In this document: positions 16,028 to 22,885 of the stretch, piece by piece
Position numbering within the stretch: position 1 is the stretch's first letter
Layout of the letters: every line of letters starts with the position of its first letter
NCBI GenBank assembly: GCA_040797845.1
Contig: JBFNFA010000007.1
Coordinates: 62,001 to 126,000, forward strand
DNA length: 64,000 nt
Origin: Clostridium_AW sp040797845
Lineage (GTDB): Bacteria > Bacillota > Clostridia > Clostridiales > Clostridiaceae
Direction of reading: 5' to 3'
Translations under genes and position numbers: made by a program
The notes under the pieces: model-generated
The model's database searches: none
Told to the model about the DNA's origin: nothing
Seen by the model: the letters and a program-made list of their open reading frames with translations, nothing else

Positions 16028-16897
16028 TTATTTACTGAGTATTTCTAACCCATCTTCTGTTACTAATACTGTATGTTCCCATTGTGAAGAAAGGGAGCCA
16101 TCTTCAGTAAATACTGTCCAATCATCTTTGGAATCTATTACTATTTCAGAGGAACCTGCATTTATCATAGGTTCTATTGTAAATACCATGCCAGGCACCA
16201 AAACCATGCCTTCCCCTCTCTTACCAGTGTGAGCTACAAAAGGTTCTTCATGAAATTCAAGTCCAATACCATGGCCACCAAAATCTCTTACCACAGAGTA
16301 GCCATGTTTTTCTGCATGTTCTTGAACTGCTGCCCCTACATCACCTAAAAATCCCCAAGGTTTTACAGCGTCTATACCTTTATACAAGCATTCTCTTGAC
16401 ACTTCTACTAATTTTTTTGCTTCTTCACTTGCCTCTCCAATTATGAACATTCTTGAAGCGTCTGAATAATATCCATTTAATATGGTGGATACATCTATAT
16501 TTACGATGTCTCCATCTTTAAGAATTCTATGCTCACTAGGAATGCCATGGCATACTTCATCATTTATTGAGGTGCACAGGCTTTTAGTATATCCTTCAAA
16601 GTTAAGAGTTGCTGGAACTGCTCCTTGAGATACAGTGTAGTCATGAACTAATTTATCAATTTCTTCAGTGCTTATACCTTCTTTTATATTTTTAGCCACT
16701 AGATCCAGTACAGCATTATTAATTTCAGCACTTTTTCTTATACCTTCAATTTGTTCTTTAGTCTTAATGATTTCTCTTGGTGGAATTTCAAAGCCCTGTG
16801 CTTCTAAAATTTCTAACTTCTTATCAAATTCAATGTGGCATTTTTTATATTTTAATCCACTTCCACACCAACATAAATCATTCCTATTTAAATTCAT
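16028..16897 (-). CDS. map: Methionine aminopeptidase type I with SEC-C zinc motif
   Basis: A 289-residue enzyme that removes the initiator Met from new proteins. The N-terminal SEC-C motif (CWCGSGLKYKKCH, about residues 9-21) binds zinc and is found in some clostridial and chlamydial MetAPs. The catalytic domain shows the metal ligands in NIDVSTILNGYYSDASRMF, GHGIGLEFHEEP, EPMINAG and the late Glu of SSQWEHTV. RBS TAGGAGATG lies before the ATG. A peptide deformylase gene, acting one step earlier, is about 5 kb away. Confidence 0.93.
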   Translation of the reverse strand: MNLNRNDLCWCGSGLKYKKCHIEFDKKLEILEAQGFEIPPREIIKTKEQIEGIRKSAEINNAVLDLVAKNIKEGISTEEIDKLVHDYTVSQGAVPATLNFEGYTKSLCTSINDEVCHGIPSEHRILKDGDIVNIDVSTILNGYYSDASRMFIIGEASEEAKKLVEVSRECLYKGIDAVKPWGFLGDVGAAVQEHAEKHGYSVVRDFGGHGIGLEFHEEPFVAHTGKRGEGMVLVPGMVFTIEPMINAGSSEIVIDSKDDWTVFTEDGSLSSQWEHTVLVTEDGLEILSK

Positions 16898-17100
16898 ATC
16901 AACATCTCCTAATATTTTTATAATGTTTTATTTATTATTTTATAGCTATAATTTAAATTATACCGCTATAGTCACAATTTTAAAATATGCTTTAATTGTA
17001 TCAGTAGTTCTTATTATAATCAAAATCATATATCTTTACTTTATAAATATATATGATAAAATTACTCTAGACTCAGTTCATAATATGAATTTAAATTGAT

Positions 17101-17250
17101 AGGAGGACTATGTATGAGATCTACGAAAAAACGTACTGCCCACCTAGGCTCTGTGCAAAGACTACATGGAACAGAGGGAACAAAGTTTTGTTCAGAGCCG
17201 AACTTTATTAGATTAATTTAGATTAAAATTGTTTTGTGTGGTCTTTGCTT
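17101..17250 (+). other. Possible structured leader RNA
   Basis: The region is richer in G and C than its surroundings and holds several competing stems. GGCTCTG (17147) pairs with CAGAGCC. CTCTGT pairs with ACAGAG inside it. GAACAAA pairs with TTTGTTC. GCAAAGAC (17155-17162) pairs with GTCTTTGC at 17240-17247. TACG/CGTA closes an A-loop near the 5' end. It overlaps the 35-codon ORF at 17114 and precedes a CD3324-family regulator gene. No known riboswitch consensus was recognised. Confidence 0.35.
17114..17221 (+). CDS. Small ORF, 35 residues, unknown
   Basis: The AGGAGG at 17101-17106 is 7 bp before this ATG. An overlapping ATG at 17110 is too close to the RBS and in another frame. The product is basic (begins MRSTKKRTAHLG, ends EPNFIRLI) and has no membrane segment. 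It coincides with a region of strong potential RNA structure, so it might be a leader peptide, a small protein, or chance. The next gene starts 67 bp downstream. Confidence 0.4.
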   Translation: MRSTKKRTAHLGSVQRLHGTEGTKFCSEPNFIRLI

Positions 17251-17288
17251 CATTATTTACAGATTAAAAGTAGATAGGAGCAAGGATT

Positions 17289-17564
17289 ATGAAATATGAA
17301 AAGGCACAAAATATATTGCCAGAAGATGTGATTGAATTAATTCAAGAATATATAGAGGGTGGGTATTTGTATATACCTGTAAAACGTGAGAATAAGAAAG
17401 CTTGGGGAGAGAATAGTGGTGCAAAAGATAGTTTAAAGGAAAGAAATAGAGAGATTTTTGATTCGTATAATCAAGGAATATCTATTAAAGAACTTGCTAG
17501 GCAGTACTATCTTACTGAGCATAGTATTAGAAGAATAATTAGAGAAGAAAAACAAATAATATAA
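17289..17564 (+). CDS. CD3324-family small helix-turn-helix protein
   Basis: A 91-residue protein beginning MKYEKAQNILPEDVIELIQE, followed by YIEGGYLYIPVKRENKKAWGE, the signature of the clostridial CD3324 family as I know it. The C-terminal half has a helix-turn-helix (GISIKELARQYYLTEHSIRR) as in Mor-like regulators. RBS TAGGAG precedes the ATG. It is a single-gene unit closed by the terminator at 17569. DNA targets are unknown. Confidence 0.8.
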   Translation: MKYEKAQNILPEDVIELIQEYIEGGYLYIPVKRENKKAWGENSGAKDSLKERNREIFDSYNQGISIKELARQYYLTEHSIRRIIREEKQII

Positions 17565-17568
17565 ATAC

Positions 17569-17619
17569 AAATCGGTATTTTAATATTATCAATATAGATA
17601 ATTGAATGCCGATTTTTTT
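17569..17619 (+). terminator. Terminator after the CD3324-family gene
   Basis: AAATCGG (17569) pairs with CCGATTT (about 17609-17615), with further imperfect pairing inside (ATTATC/GATAAT), then a T-run. Confidence 0.8.
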
Positions 17620-17782
17620 GTTTGCAATTTTAGAATTAAGTATGAACAACTTTGATACAGAGTCATTTATAAACTTGAGAAGTGAGAAAAGCCAATGATA
17701 TGATGTGATTAGAAGGATCAATCTTCAAGAAGTAAATTTTCAAATGGAAATTTTAAAAAAGGAAGTAAGGGAAGTAATAGTA

Positions 17783-19336
17783 ATGAGTATTTTAACTGTT
17801 AAAAATATGAGCCATAGATTTGGAGATAGAGTAATATTTGAAGATGTGTCTTTTAGACTGCTAAAGGGAGAACATGTAGGACTTGTAGGGGATAATGGTG
17901 AAGGAAAGTCAACTTTTATGAACATTATAACAAATAAATTGATGCCAGATGAAGGGAAAATAGAGTGGAGTAACAAAGTTAGAATTGGATATATGGACCA
18001 GCATACTGAGCTTAAAGAAGGAAAATCTATAAAATCTGTGTTAAGAGAAGCTTTTTCATATCTCTTTGATATGGAAAGGAAGATGAAGAATTTATATGAT
18101 AGAGTAGGCGAAATGAATGAAGAAGAAATGAGCAAAGCTCTTCAACAAGCGGCTGATATTGAAGATACCTTAAATAACAATGGATTTTATAGCATAGATT
18201 CTAAGATAGAAGCAGTTGCAGCAGGGCTTGGACTTAGAAACTTAGGATTAGATAATGAAGTTACAGACTTAAGTGGTGGACAAAGAACTAAGCTTTTATT
18301 AGCTAAACTTCTTTTAGAAGCCCCAGATATATTATTACTAGATGAACCTACAAACTATCTTGATGAAAATCATATAGAATGGTTGAAAACATATTTAAAA
18401 AACTATCAAAATGCATTCATATTAATATCACATGATGTACAATTCTTAAACAGCGTAGTTAATATAATATGTCATATTGAAAACAAATCATTAACAAGAT
18501 ATATAGGTAGTTATGAGAATTTTACAAAAGCATATGAAATAAATAAAAAGCAATTAAAATCTGCATATGAAAGACAACAGGAAGAAATTGCTCGGCTTGA
18601 AGACTTTGTTAAAAAAAATAAAGCAAGAGCTGCAACGAGAGGCATGGCCAGTGCTAGACAAAAAAAGTTAGATAAAATGCAAAAGATAAATATTGCAGGT
18701 GAAAAACCAAAACCACAGTTTAAATTTAAGTCAGCTAGAACATCAGGAAAGATGATTTTTGAAGTAAGAGATTTAGTTATAGGATATAGTAAACCGCTAA
18801 GCAAACCTCTAAATCTAACAATGGAAAGAGGACAAAAGATTGCCTTAGTTGGAGCCAATGGTCTAGGAAAATCTACATTATTAAAAAGTTTAATGGGATT
18901 AATTAAACCTATAAGTGGAGAAGTTAAAGTAGGAGATTATCAAAAGATAGGATACTTTGAGCAAGAAATTAAAGAATTAAATACTAACAGTGTTATAGAT
19001 GAAGTATGGAATGACCTTCAAGGATATAATAAATATCAAATAAGAAGTGCATTAGCTAAGTGCGGACTAACAAATAAACACATAGAAAGCACAGTATCCA
19101 TATTGAGTGGGGGAGAACAAGCCAAGGTAAGACTATGTAAGCTTATAAATAAACCTACAAATATACTAGTCCTAGATGAGCCAACAAATCATTTAGATGT
19201 GGAAGCAAAAGATGAACTCAAGAGAGCTCTAAAAAAATATGAAGGAAGTATACTTTTAGTATGTCACGAAATAGAATTTTATAGAGATATCGTAACGGAT
19301 ATATGGAACTGTGAGGAGTGGGCTACTGTTTTTTAA
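17783..19336 (+). CDS. ABC-F family ATPase (YkpA/YbiT-like)
   Basis: I place the start at the ATG at 17783 (MSILTVKNMSHRFGD) because homologues begin there; the frame is open upstream to 17705 without a good RBS. The 517-residue product has two ABC domains: GDNGEGKST, LSGGQRTK, LLDEPTNYLD; then GANGLGKST, LSGGEQAK, LDEPTNHLD. A basic interdomain linker (about 240-310) lies between them, and the long C-terminal coiled coil of the other ABC-F protein is absent. It is the second ABC-F gene within 4 kb and is followed by a CatB-type gene. Confidence 0.88.
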   Translation: MSILTVKNMSHRFGDRVIFEDVSFRLLKGEHVGLVGDNGEGKSTFMNIITNKLMPDEGKIEWSNKVRIGYMDQHTELKEGKSIKSVLREAFSYLFDMERKMKNLYDRVGEMNEEEMSKALQQAADIEDTLNNNGFYSIDSKIEAVAAGLGLRNLGLDNEVTDLSGGQRTKLLLAKLLLEAPDILLLDEPTNYLDENHIEWLKTYLKNYQNAFILISHDVQFLNSVVNIICHIENKSLTRYIGSYENFTKAYEINKKQLKSAYERQQEEIARLEDFVKKNKARAATRGMASARQKKLDKMQKINIAGEKPKPQFKFKSARTSGKMIFEVRDLVIGYSKPLSKPLNLTMERGQKIALVGANGLGKSTLLKSLMGLIKPISGEVKVGDYQKIGYFEQEIKELNTNSVIDEVWNDLQGYNKYQIRSALAKCGLTNKHIESTVSILSGGEQAKVRLCKLINKPTNILVLDEPTNHLDVEAKDELKRALKKYEGSILLVCHEIEFYRDIVTDIWNCEEWATVF

Positions 19337-19423
19337 ATTTATATTTATAGATTCAAAAAGCAGTAGCTAATCTATTTAAAGACTAAAGAATAACGTAATA
19401 ATATAAAATAGAGGTGTTTAAAT

Positions 19424-20056
19424 TTGGAAAATAAAATTTTTGAAACTTGGATGAATGGTTATATAGTTAAAGACCATATAACAAATAAAAATATAGAAGT
19501 TGGAGACTACACATATTATTCAGGATATTATCATGAAAAACACTTTGAAGATCACTGTGTTAGATATCTTTCGCCAGATATGGATGGAGTAGATAAACTT
19601 AAAATAGGAAAGTTTTGCTCTATTGGTTCTGGAGCAACATTTATAATGGCTGGTAATCAAGGACATAGACATGAGTGGATTACAACATATCCATTTTTTT
19701 ATACACCAGACCTTAATGAAAATGCTTTAGATGGATTTAAAAAGAAGGGAGATACTATTGTTGGAAATGATGTATGGATAGGAACTGAAGCTATGATAAT
19801 GCCTGGAGTTAAAATTGGTGATGGTGCTGTTATAGGGTCGCGAGCAGTAGTTACTAAGGATATTGAATCTTATACAATAGTTGCTGGAAATCCAGCTAAA
19901 GAAATAAAGAAAAGATTTTCGCAAGAAGAAATACAAATGTTATTAGAAAGTAAATGGTGGGATTTAGATATAAACATCATAAAAAAATATATTCGGCTTA
20001 TGTGTAGCAATAATATTAAAGAATTTGTTCACATAATCAAAAATGAAACTAGGTAA
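19424..20056 (+). CDS. catB: CatB-type chloramphenicol/xenobiotic O-acetyltransferase
   Basis: A 210-residue left-handed beta-helix acetyltransferase. GDYTYYSGYYHEKHFEDHC, ARYL-like VRYLSPDMDGVDKL, FCSIGSGATFIMAGNQGHR with the catalytic His, and the hexapeptides NDVWIGTEAMIMPGVKIG closely follow CatB proteins as I remember them. The length is right for CatB (209-212). CatB enzymes acetylate chloramphenicol with acetyl-CoA; the real substrate here may differ. The start is a TTG 8 bp after GAGGTG. It may belong with the upstream ABC-F gene, 87 bp away. Confidence 0.85.
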   Translation: MENKIFETWMNGYIVKDHITNKNIEVGDYTYYSGYYHEKHFEDHCVRYLSPDMDGVDKLKIGKFCSIGSGATFIMAGNQGHRHEWITTYPFFYTPDLNENALDGFKKKGDTIVGNDVWIGTEAMIMPGVKIGDGAVIGSRAVVTKDIESYTIVAGNPAKEIKKRFSQEEIQMLLESKWWDLDINIIKKYIRLMCSNNIKEFVHIIKNETR

Positions 20057-20192
20057 AATTTTTATATTTTTAAAAAATATTAAAGAGAAAAAAATAATAA
20101 AAGGGCTAAAAGCTAAGTTTAAATAAAATATCTGATATAATATTTATTGAATTTGTGAAACACATTGTTGAGCAAATTCTTTTTTTATTATT

Positions 20193-20269
20193 ATATAATC
20201 TCTATGTAAGGTTAACTTGACATGGAGATTATATAGATATATAGTTGTTATGTAAGGTTAACATTACAT
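20193..20269 (+). promoter_or_regulatory. Promoter and operators of the XRE regulator gene
   Basis: TTGACA (20217-20222) and TATAGT (20240-20245) are 17 bp apart. TATGTAAGGTTAAC occurs twice, at 20203-20216 just upstream of the -35 box and at 20249-20262 over the likely start of transcription. The second copy continues into TTACAT, giving an inverted repeat. ATATAATCTC (20193-20202) and GAGATTATAT (20225-20234) form another perfect inverted repeat. The layout suggests autorepression by the XRE protein. Confidence 0.65.
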
Positions 20270-20284
20270 AGGAGAAGTGAGGAT

Positions 20285-20494
20285 ATGAAGAATCGAGTAA
20301 GAGAATTTAGAGAAGCTCGTGGGCTTACTCAAGAACAGCTTGGAAAACTTGTAGGTGTATCAAGACAGGCTATTAATGCAATCGAAACAGGAAAATTTGA
20401 ACCATCTATTTGGTTGGCTTATGATATTGCTAAATTATATGATAGCACTATTGAGGAGATATTTCTTTTTGAGGAGAGTGAAAGGAAATCATAA
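20285..20494 (+). CDS. XRE-family transcriptional regulator (YgzD-like)
   Basis: A 69-residue protein that is almost entirely one Cro/CI helix-turn-helix: MKNRVREFREARGLTQEQLG, then VGVSRQAINAIETGKFEPS and an acidic dimer-like tail. Such stand-alone proteins usually bind near their own promoter, and the two TATGTAAGGTTAAC sites support this. RBS AGGAGAAG is upstream. Confidence 0.9.
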   Translation: MKNRVREFREARGLTQEQLGKLVGVSRQAINAIETGKFEPSIWLAYDIAKLYDSTIEEIFLFEESERKS

Positions 20495-20681
20495 TATGAA
20501 TTTTCTAAAAGGCACTTCTAAAGAAAATTTTTAGTTAAATAGGGGCAAAAATAAAAGAAATTATTAATAATAACTTGAAAAAATATAGTAAGCAATATTT
20601 TTACTATATAAAATATAAAGAAGAAATATAGTGTAGATGATTAAATAAGTAGTCTATATGCAAATAAAGGAGAAGTTGTGT

Positions 20682-21215
20682 ATGAAAAAAATTTTAATTA
20701 ATTATGAAACAGATAAACAAGGGTATATAGCAGGAGGTTTATTCAATGAAGCAGATGTTAAGCAAAGATTGTATGAAGGAGAACAATTAAAAAATACAAA
20801 TATTGAATTCTACAATCCTATAGAAGCTCCTTGCAATGATAAATCAAAACTGCCTACTGCTGACGATATATTTACAATGGATACTGAAAAAATATTAAAA
20901 TCTGATGTAATAGTAGCAGATATATCTACCAAAGACGAAGGAGTGATGGCGGAGTTAGGCATTGCTTGGGCTTGTAACTATATTCATCAATTAGCCGAAG
21001 AAGGTTACACATTAGAAGACATATTGAGATATATTCCTAAAAAGGAGATAAAAGCACATTTATCTGATATAAGAAAAACTACTTCTAATCAATATGAAAG
21101 TAATTATATTCCTTGGGGATTCAATCAATACGTAATAGGTATGATAGAAAATAACAATGGTAAAATATATGATAGCTTTGATAAAGTAGTAGAAGATATT
21201 AATAACAATAAGTGA
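20682..21215 (+). CDS. Nucleoside 2-deoxyribosyltransferase family protein
   Basis: A protein of about 177 residues. YIAGGLFNEADVKQ matches the family's substrate-binding AGPLFN motif, and DVIVADISTKDEGVMAELGIAWA carries the DG/E catalytic segment (VMAELG). These enzymes swap bases between 2'-deoxynucleosides. The start is the ATG at 20682, 8 bp after AAGGAGAAG, not the in-frame ATG at 20658. The stop codon lies 11 bp before the deformylase start, so the two are probably cotranscribed. Confidence 0.85.
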   Translation: MKKILINYETDKQGYIAGGLFNEADVKQRLYEGEQLKNTNIEFYNPIEAPCNDKSKLPTADDIFTMDTEKILKSDVIVADISTKDEGVMAELGIAWACNYIHQLAEEGYTLEDILRYIPKKEIKAHLSDIRKTTSNQYESNYIPWGFNQYVIGMIENNNGKIYDSFDKVVEDINNNK

Positions 21216-21226
21216 GGTTAAAACAA

Positions 21227-21676
21227 ATGGCTTTAAGAAATATTAGATATTTAGAGGATGATATTTTGAGAAAAAAGTCCAGAGAAGTTGAAGTGGTAGA
21301 CGACAGAGTAAGGCAAATACTTAATGATATGGCTGATACCATGTATAATATAGAGAATTGCGGTGGATTAGCGGCTTGTCAAGTGGGGATTCTAAAGAAA
21401 CTTGTAGTAATTGATATGGGGGAAGGACTTATAAAACTAGTTAATCCTAAAATAATTAAAGAAGAAGGTTCTCAAAAAGTTATTGAGGGATGTATGAGTA
21501 TTCCTAACAAATGGGGTTATGTTTTAAGACCATACGAGGTAACTGTAAAAGCATTAAATGAAAATGGTGAAGAAATCATAGTAACAGGTACAGGAGATTT
21601 GGCAAAATGTTTCTGCCATGAAATTGATCATTTAGAAGGTATATTGTTTATTGATAAAGTAGTTGAATATGTATAG
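21227..21676 (+). CDS. def: Peptide deformylase
   Basis: A 149-residue metalloenzyme that removes the formyl group from nascent proteins. All three motifs are present: GGLAACQVGI (motif 1, GxGxAAxQ-like), EGCMSIP (motif 2, metal Cys) and CHEIDHLEGIL (motif 3, HExxDH). The start is placed at the ATG at 21227 after TGAGGT; an upstream in-frame GTG at 21212 would overlap the preceding gene. Motif 1 has Cys for the usual Gly after AA and Gly before Leu, as in clostridial type I deformylases. Confidence 0.92.
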   Translation: MALRNIRYLEDDILRKKSREVEVVDDRVRQILNDMADTMYNIENCGGLAACQVGILKKLVVIDMGEGLIKLVNPKIIKEEGSQKVIEGCMSIPNKWGYVLRPYEVTVKALNENGEEIIVTGTGDLAKCFCHEIDHLEGILFIDKVVEYV

Positions 21677-21714
21677 TTTAAATAGCATTTTTTATTTGTT
21701 GTATCTATAAATTG

Positions 21715-21840
21715 TTTTCACATTTATAAGTTTCTGCAAAGATAATTATGGTATCCAAAAATGAGAACTGAGGTACATAGGGACGTCCCTTCAAAAAAGG
21801 CACTCCCACTATATACCTCAGTTCATTTATATTTTATAAT
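21715..21840 (+). repeat. Covarying-hairpin repeat family, copy 5
   Basis: The left flank TTATAAGTTTCTGCAAAGAT, then GGTATCCAAAAATGAG, leads to a hairpin at 21765-21824 with arms GAACTGAGGTACATAGGG and CCACTATATACCTCAGTTC. GACGTCCCTTCAAAAAAGGC forms the centre. Relative to copy 2 the outer arm has changed from CTAAGT to CTGAGG, with matching changes on the other arm. It lies between convergent genes. Confidence 0.78.
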
Positions 21841-21845
21841 ATTGC

Positions 21846-22226
21846 TTATACATTCGCTTGAAGCTTAGGGCATCCTTTGCCAGCTTTACTACAGCCATTA
21901 CAATTAGCATTGGAAGCACAGCCTTTACTTTCATTTGTTTCATTTAAAGAAGTGGCTTTTACCATGAATCCTTTATTTGTATATATTAGCTGTATTTCAT
22001 TTACTTTATCTGCAAGTTCTTCATTGTAGACTATAGATATATCTTCAACCTTATCTACAAAGTCCATTTCTTTTATTGTGTCTAGGAAGATTGAAACCTT
22101 TGGAGTTTTGCAACAGCCTTGGTTATATGTTAATTTTAAGCAATTATATTCATCATCGTATTTAAATAAATCTACTAATTGATTATAAGCATTATTTGAT
22201 ATTTTTATTTTTATTTTTTTATCCAA
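21846..22226 (-). CDS. HesB/IscA-like protein with Cys-rich tail
   Basis: A 126-residue protein. The core matches HesB-like folds (YNCLKLTYNQGCCKTPKVSI, with the CC pair in the loop, and NEIQLIYTNKGFMVKA). The C-terminal tail adds CASNANCNGCSKAGKGC, five Cys residues that could bind a metal or an Fe-S cluster. The start is a TTG after TTGAGGTG. The core lacks the C-terminal CGC of true IscA carriers, so a role in Fe-S or sulphur handling is only inferred. Confidence 0.65.
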   Translation of the reverse strand: MDKKIKIKISNNAYNQLVDLFKYDDEYNCLKLTYNQGCCKTPKVSIFLDTIKEMDFVDKVEDISIVYNEELADKVNEIQLIYTNKGFMVKATSLNETNESKGCASNANCNGCSKAGKGCPKLQANV

Positions 22227-22380
22227 AAAAGTTCACCTCAATTCACTATTTATTATATACTTAATTAAAAGCTAAATTGTAAATTATTAATGAACAAATT
22301 TAATTTTTAGTATATAATATTGCAATAATGATTAATATTAGGTAAATTAGTAGTATTATGTAGATTAATAATATTAAATA

Positions 22381-22413
22381 AAAAATAGCCTGCAAAAATT
22401 CTCTGCAAGCTAT
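22381..22413 (-). terminator. Terminator of abrB-like gene
   Basis: Read on the minus strand, ATAGCTTGCA pairs with TGCAGGCTAT (22404-22413 with 22385-22394) and runs into Ts at 22381-22384. It ends the AbrB-type gene. Confidence 0.8.
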
Positions 22414-22420
22414 GATAATC

Positions 22421-22666
22421 TTATTTATCTTCTTTTAATTCATTTAGACAGTTTTGGCATACAATTTTTCCTTTATAGTGCTTAATGTTCTTTGCATCGC
22501 CGCAGAATATACATGAAGGGTTATATTTTTTTAGTATTATCTGCTCACCATCTACAAAAATTTCTAAAGAATCTTTTATCTCAATATCCAATGTTCTTCT
22601 TAATTCAATTGGAATTACTATTCTTCCGAGTTCATCGACTTTTCTAACTATACCTGTTGACTTCAT
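22421..22666 (-). CDS. abrB: AbrB-family transition-state regulator with zinc ribbon
   Basis: An 81-residue DNA-binding protein. The N-terminal swapped-hairpin AbrB domain (STGIVRKVDELGRIVIPIEL, then RRTLDI, then LEIFVDGEQIILKKY) is followed by CIFCGD and CQNCLNE, giving a C-terminal CxxC-CxxC zinc ribbon common in clostridial AbrB proteins. RBS AAGGAGG is 9 bp upstream. AbrB proteins repress early stationary-phase and sporulation genes; which paralogue this is cannot be decided here. Confidence 0.9.
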   Translation of the reverse strand: MKSTGIVRKVDELGRIVIPIELRRTLDIEIKDSLEIFVDGEQIILKKYNPSCIFCGDAKNIKHYKGKIVCQNCLNELKEDK

Positions 22667-22885
22667 TTAGTGAATCCTCCTTAATACAATATTCGACTTA
22701 TATTAATAAAATAATAACAGTAATAACATAATTAGTCAATAAGTTATTTATAAGTTTAAATACACTTGATTAATAAATATAAAATAAATTTATATAAAAT
22801 TAATATTTTTTTGTATATTTATTGCCTATAATATATTTTATGAGGAATTTATTATAATGTTAATAAAATATTAGGAGGTAATGCA

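Noticed and set aside
16668..17099. 143-codon plus-strand ORF antisense to map
   Set aside because: Most of it mirrors the methionine aminopeptidase gene, and the rest is AT-rich intergenic sequence without an RBS or domain.
17705..17782. N-terminal extension of the second ABC-F protein
   Set aside because: The extra 26 residues have no RBS, and family proteins start at MSILTVKNM.
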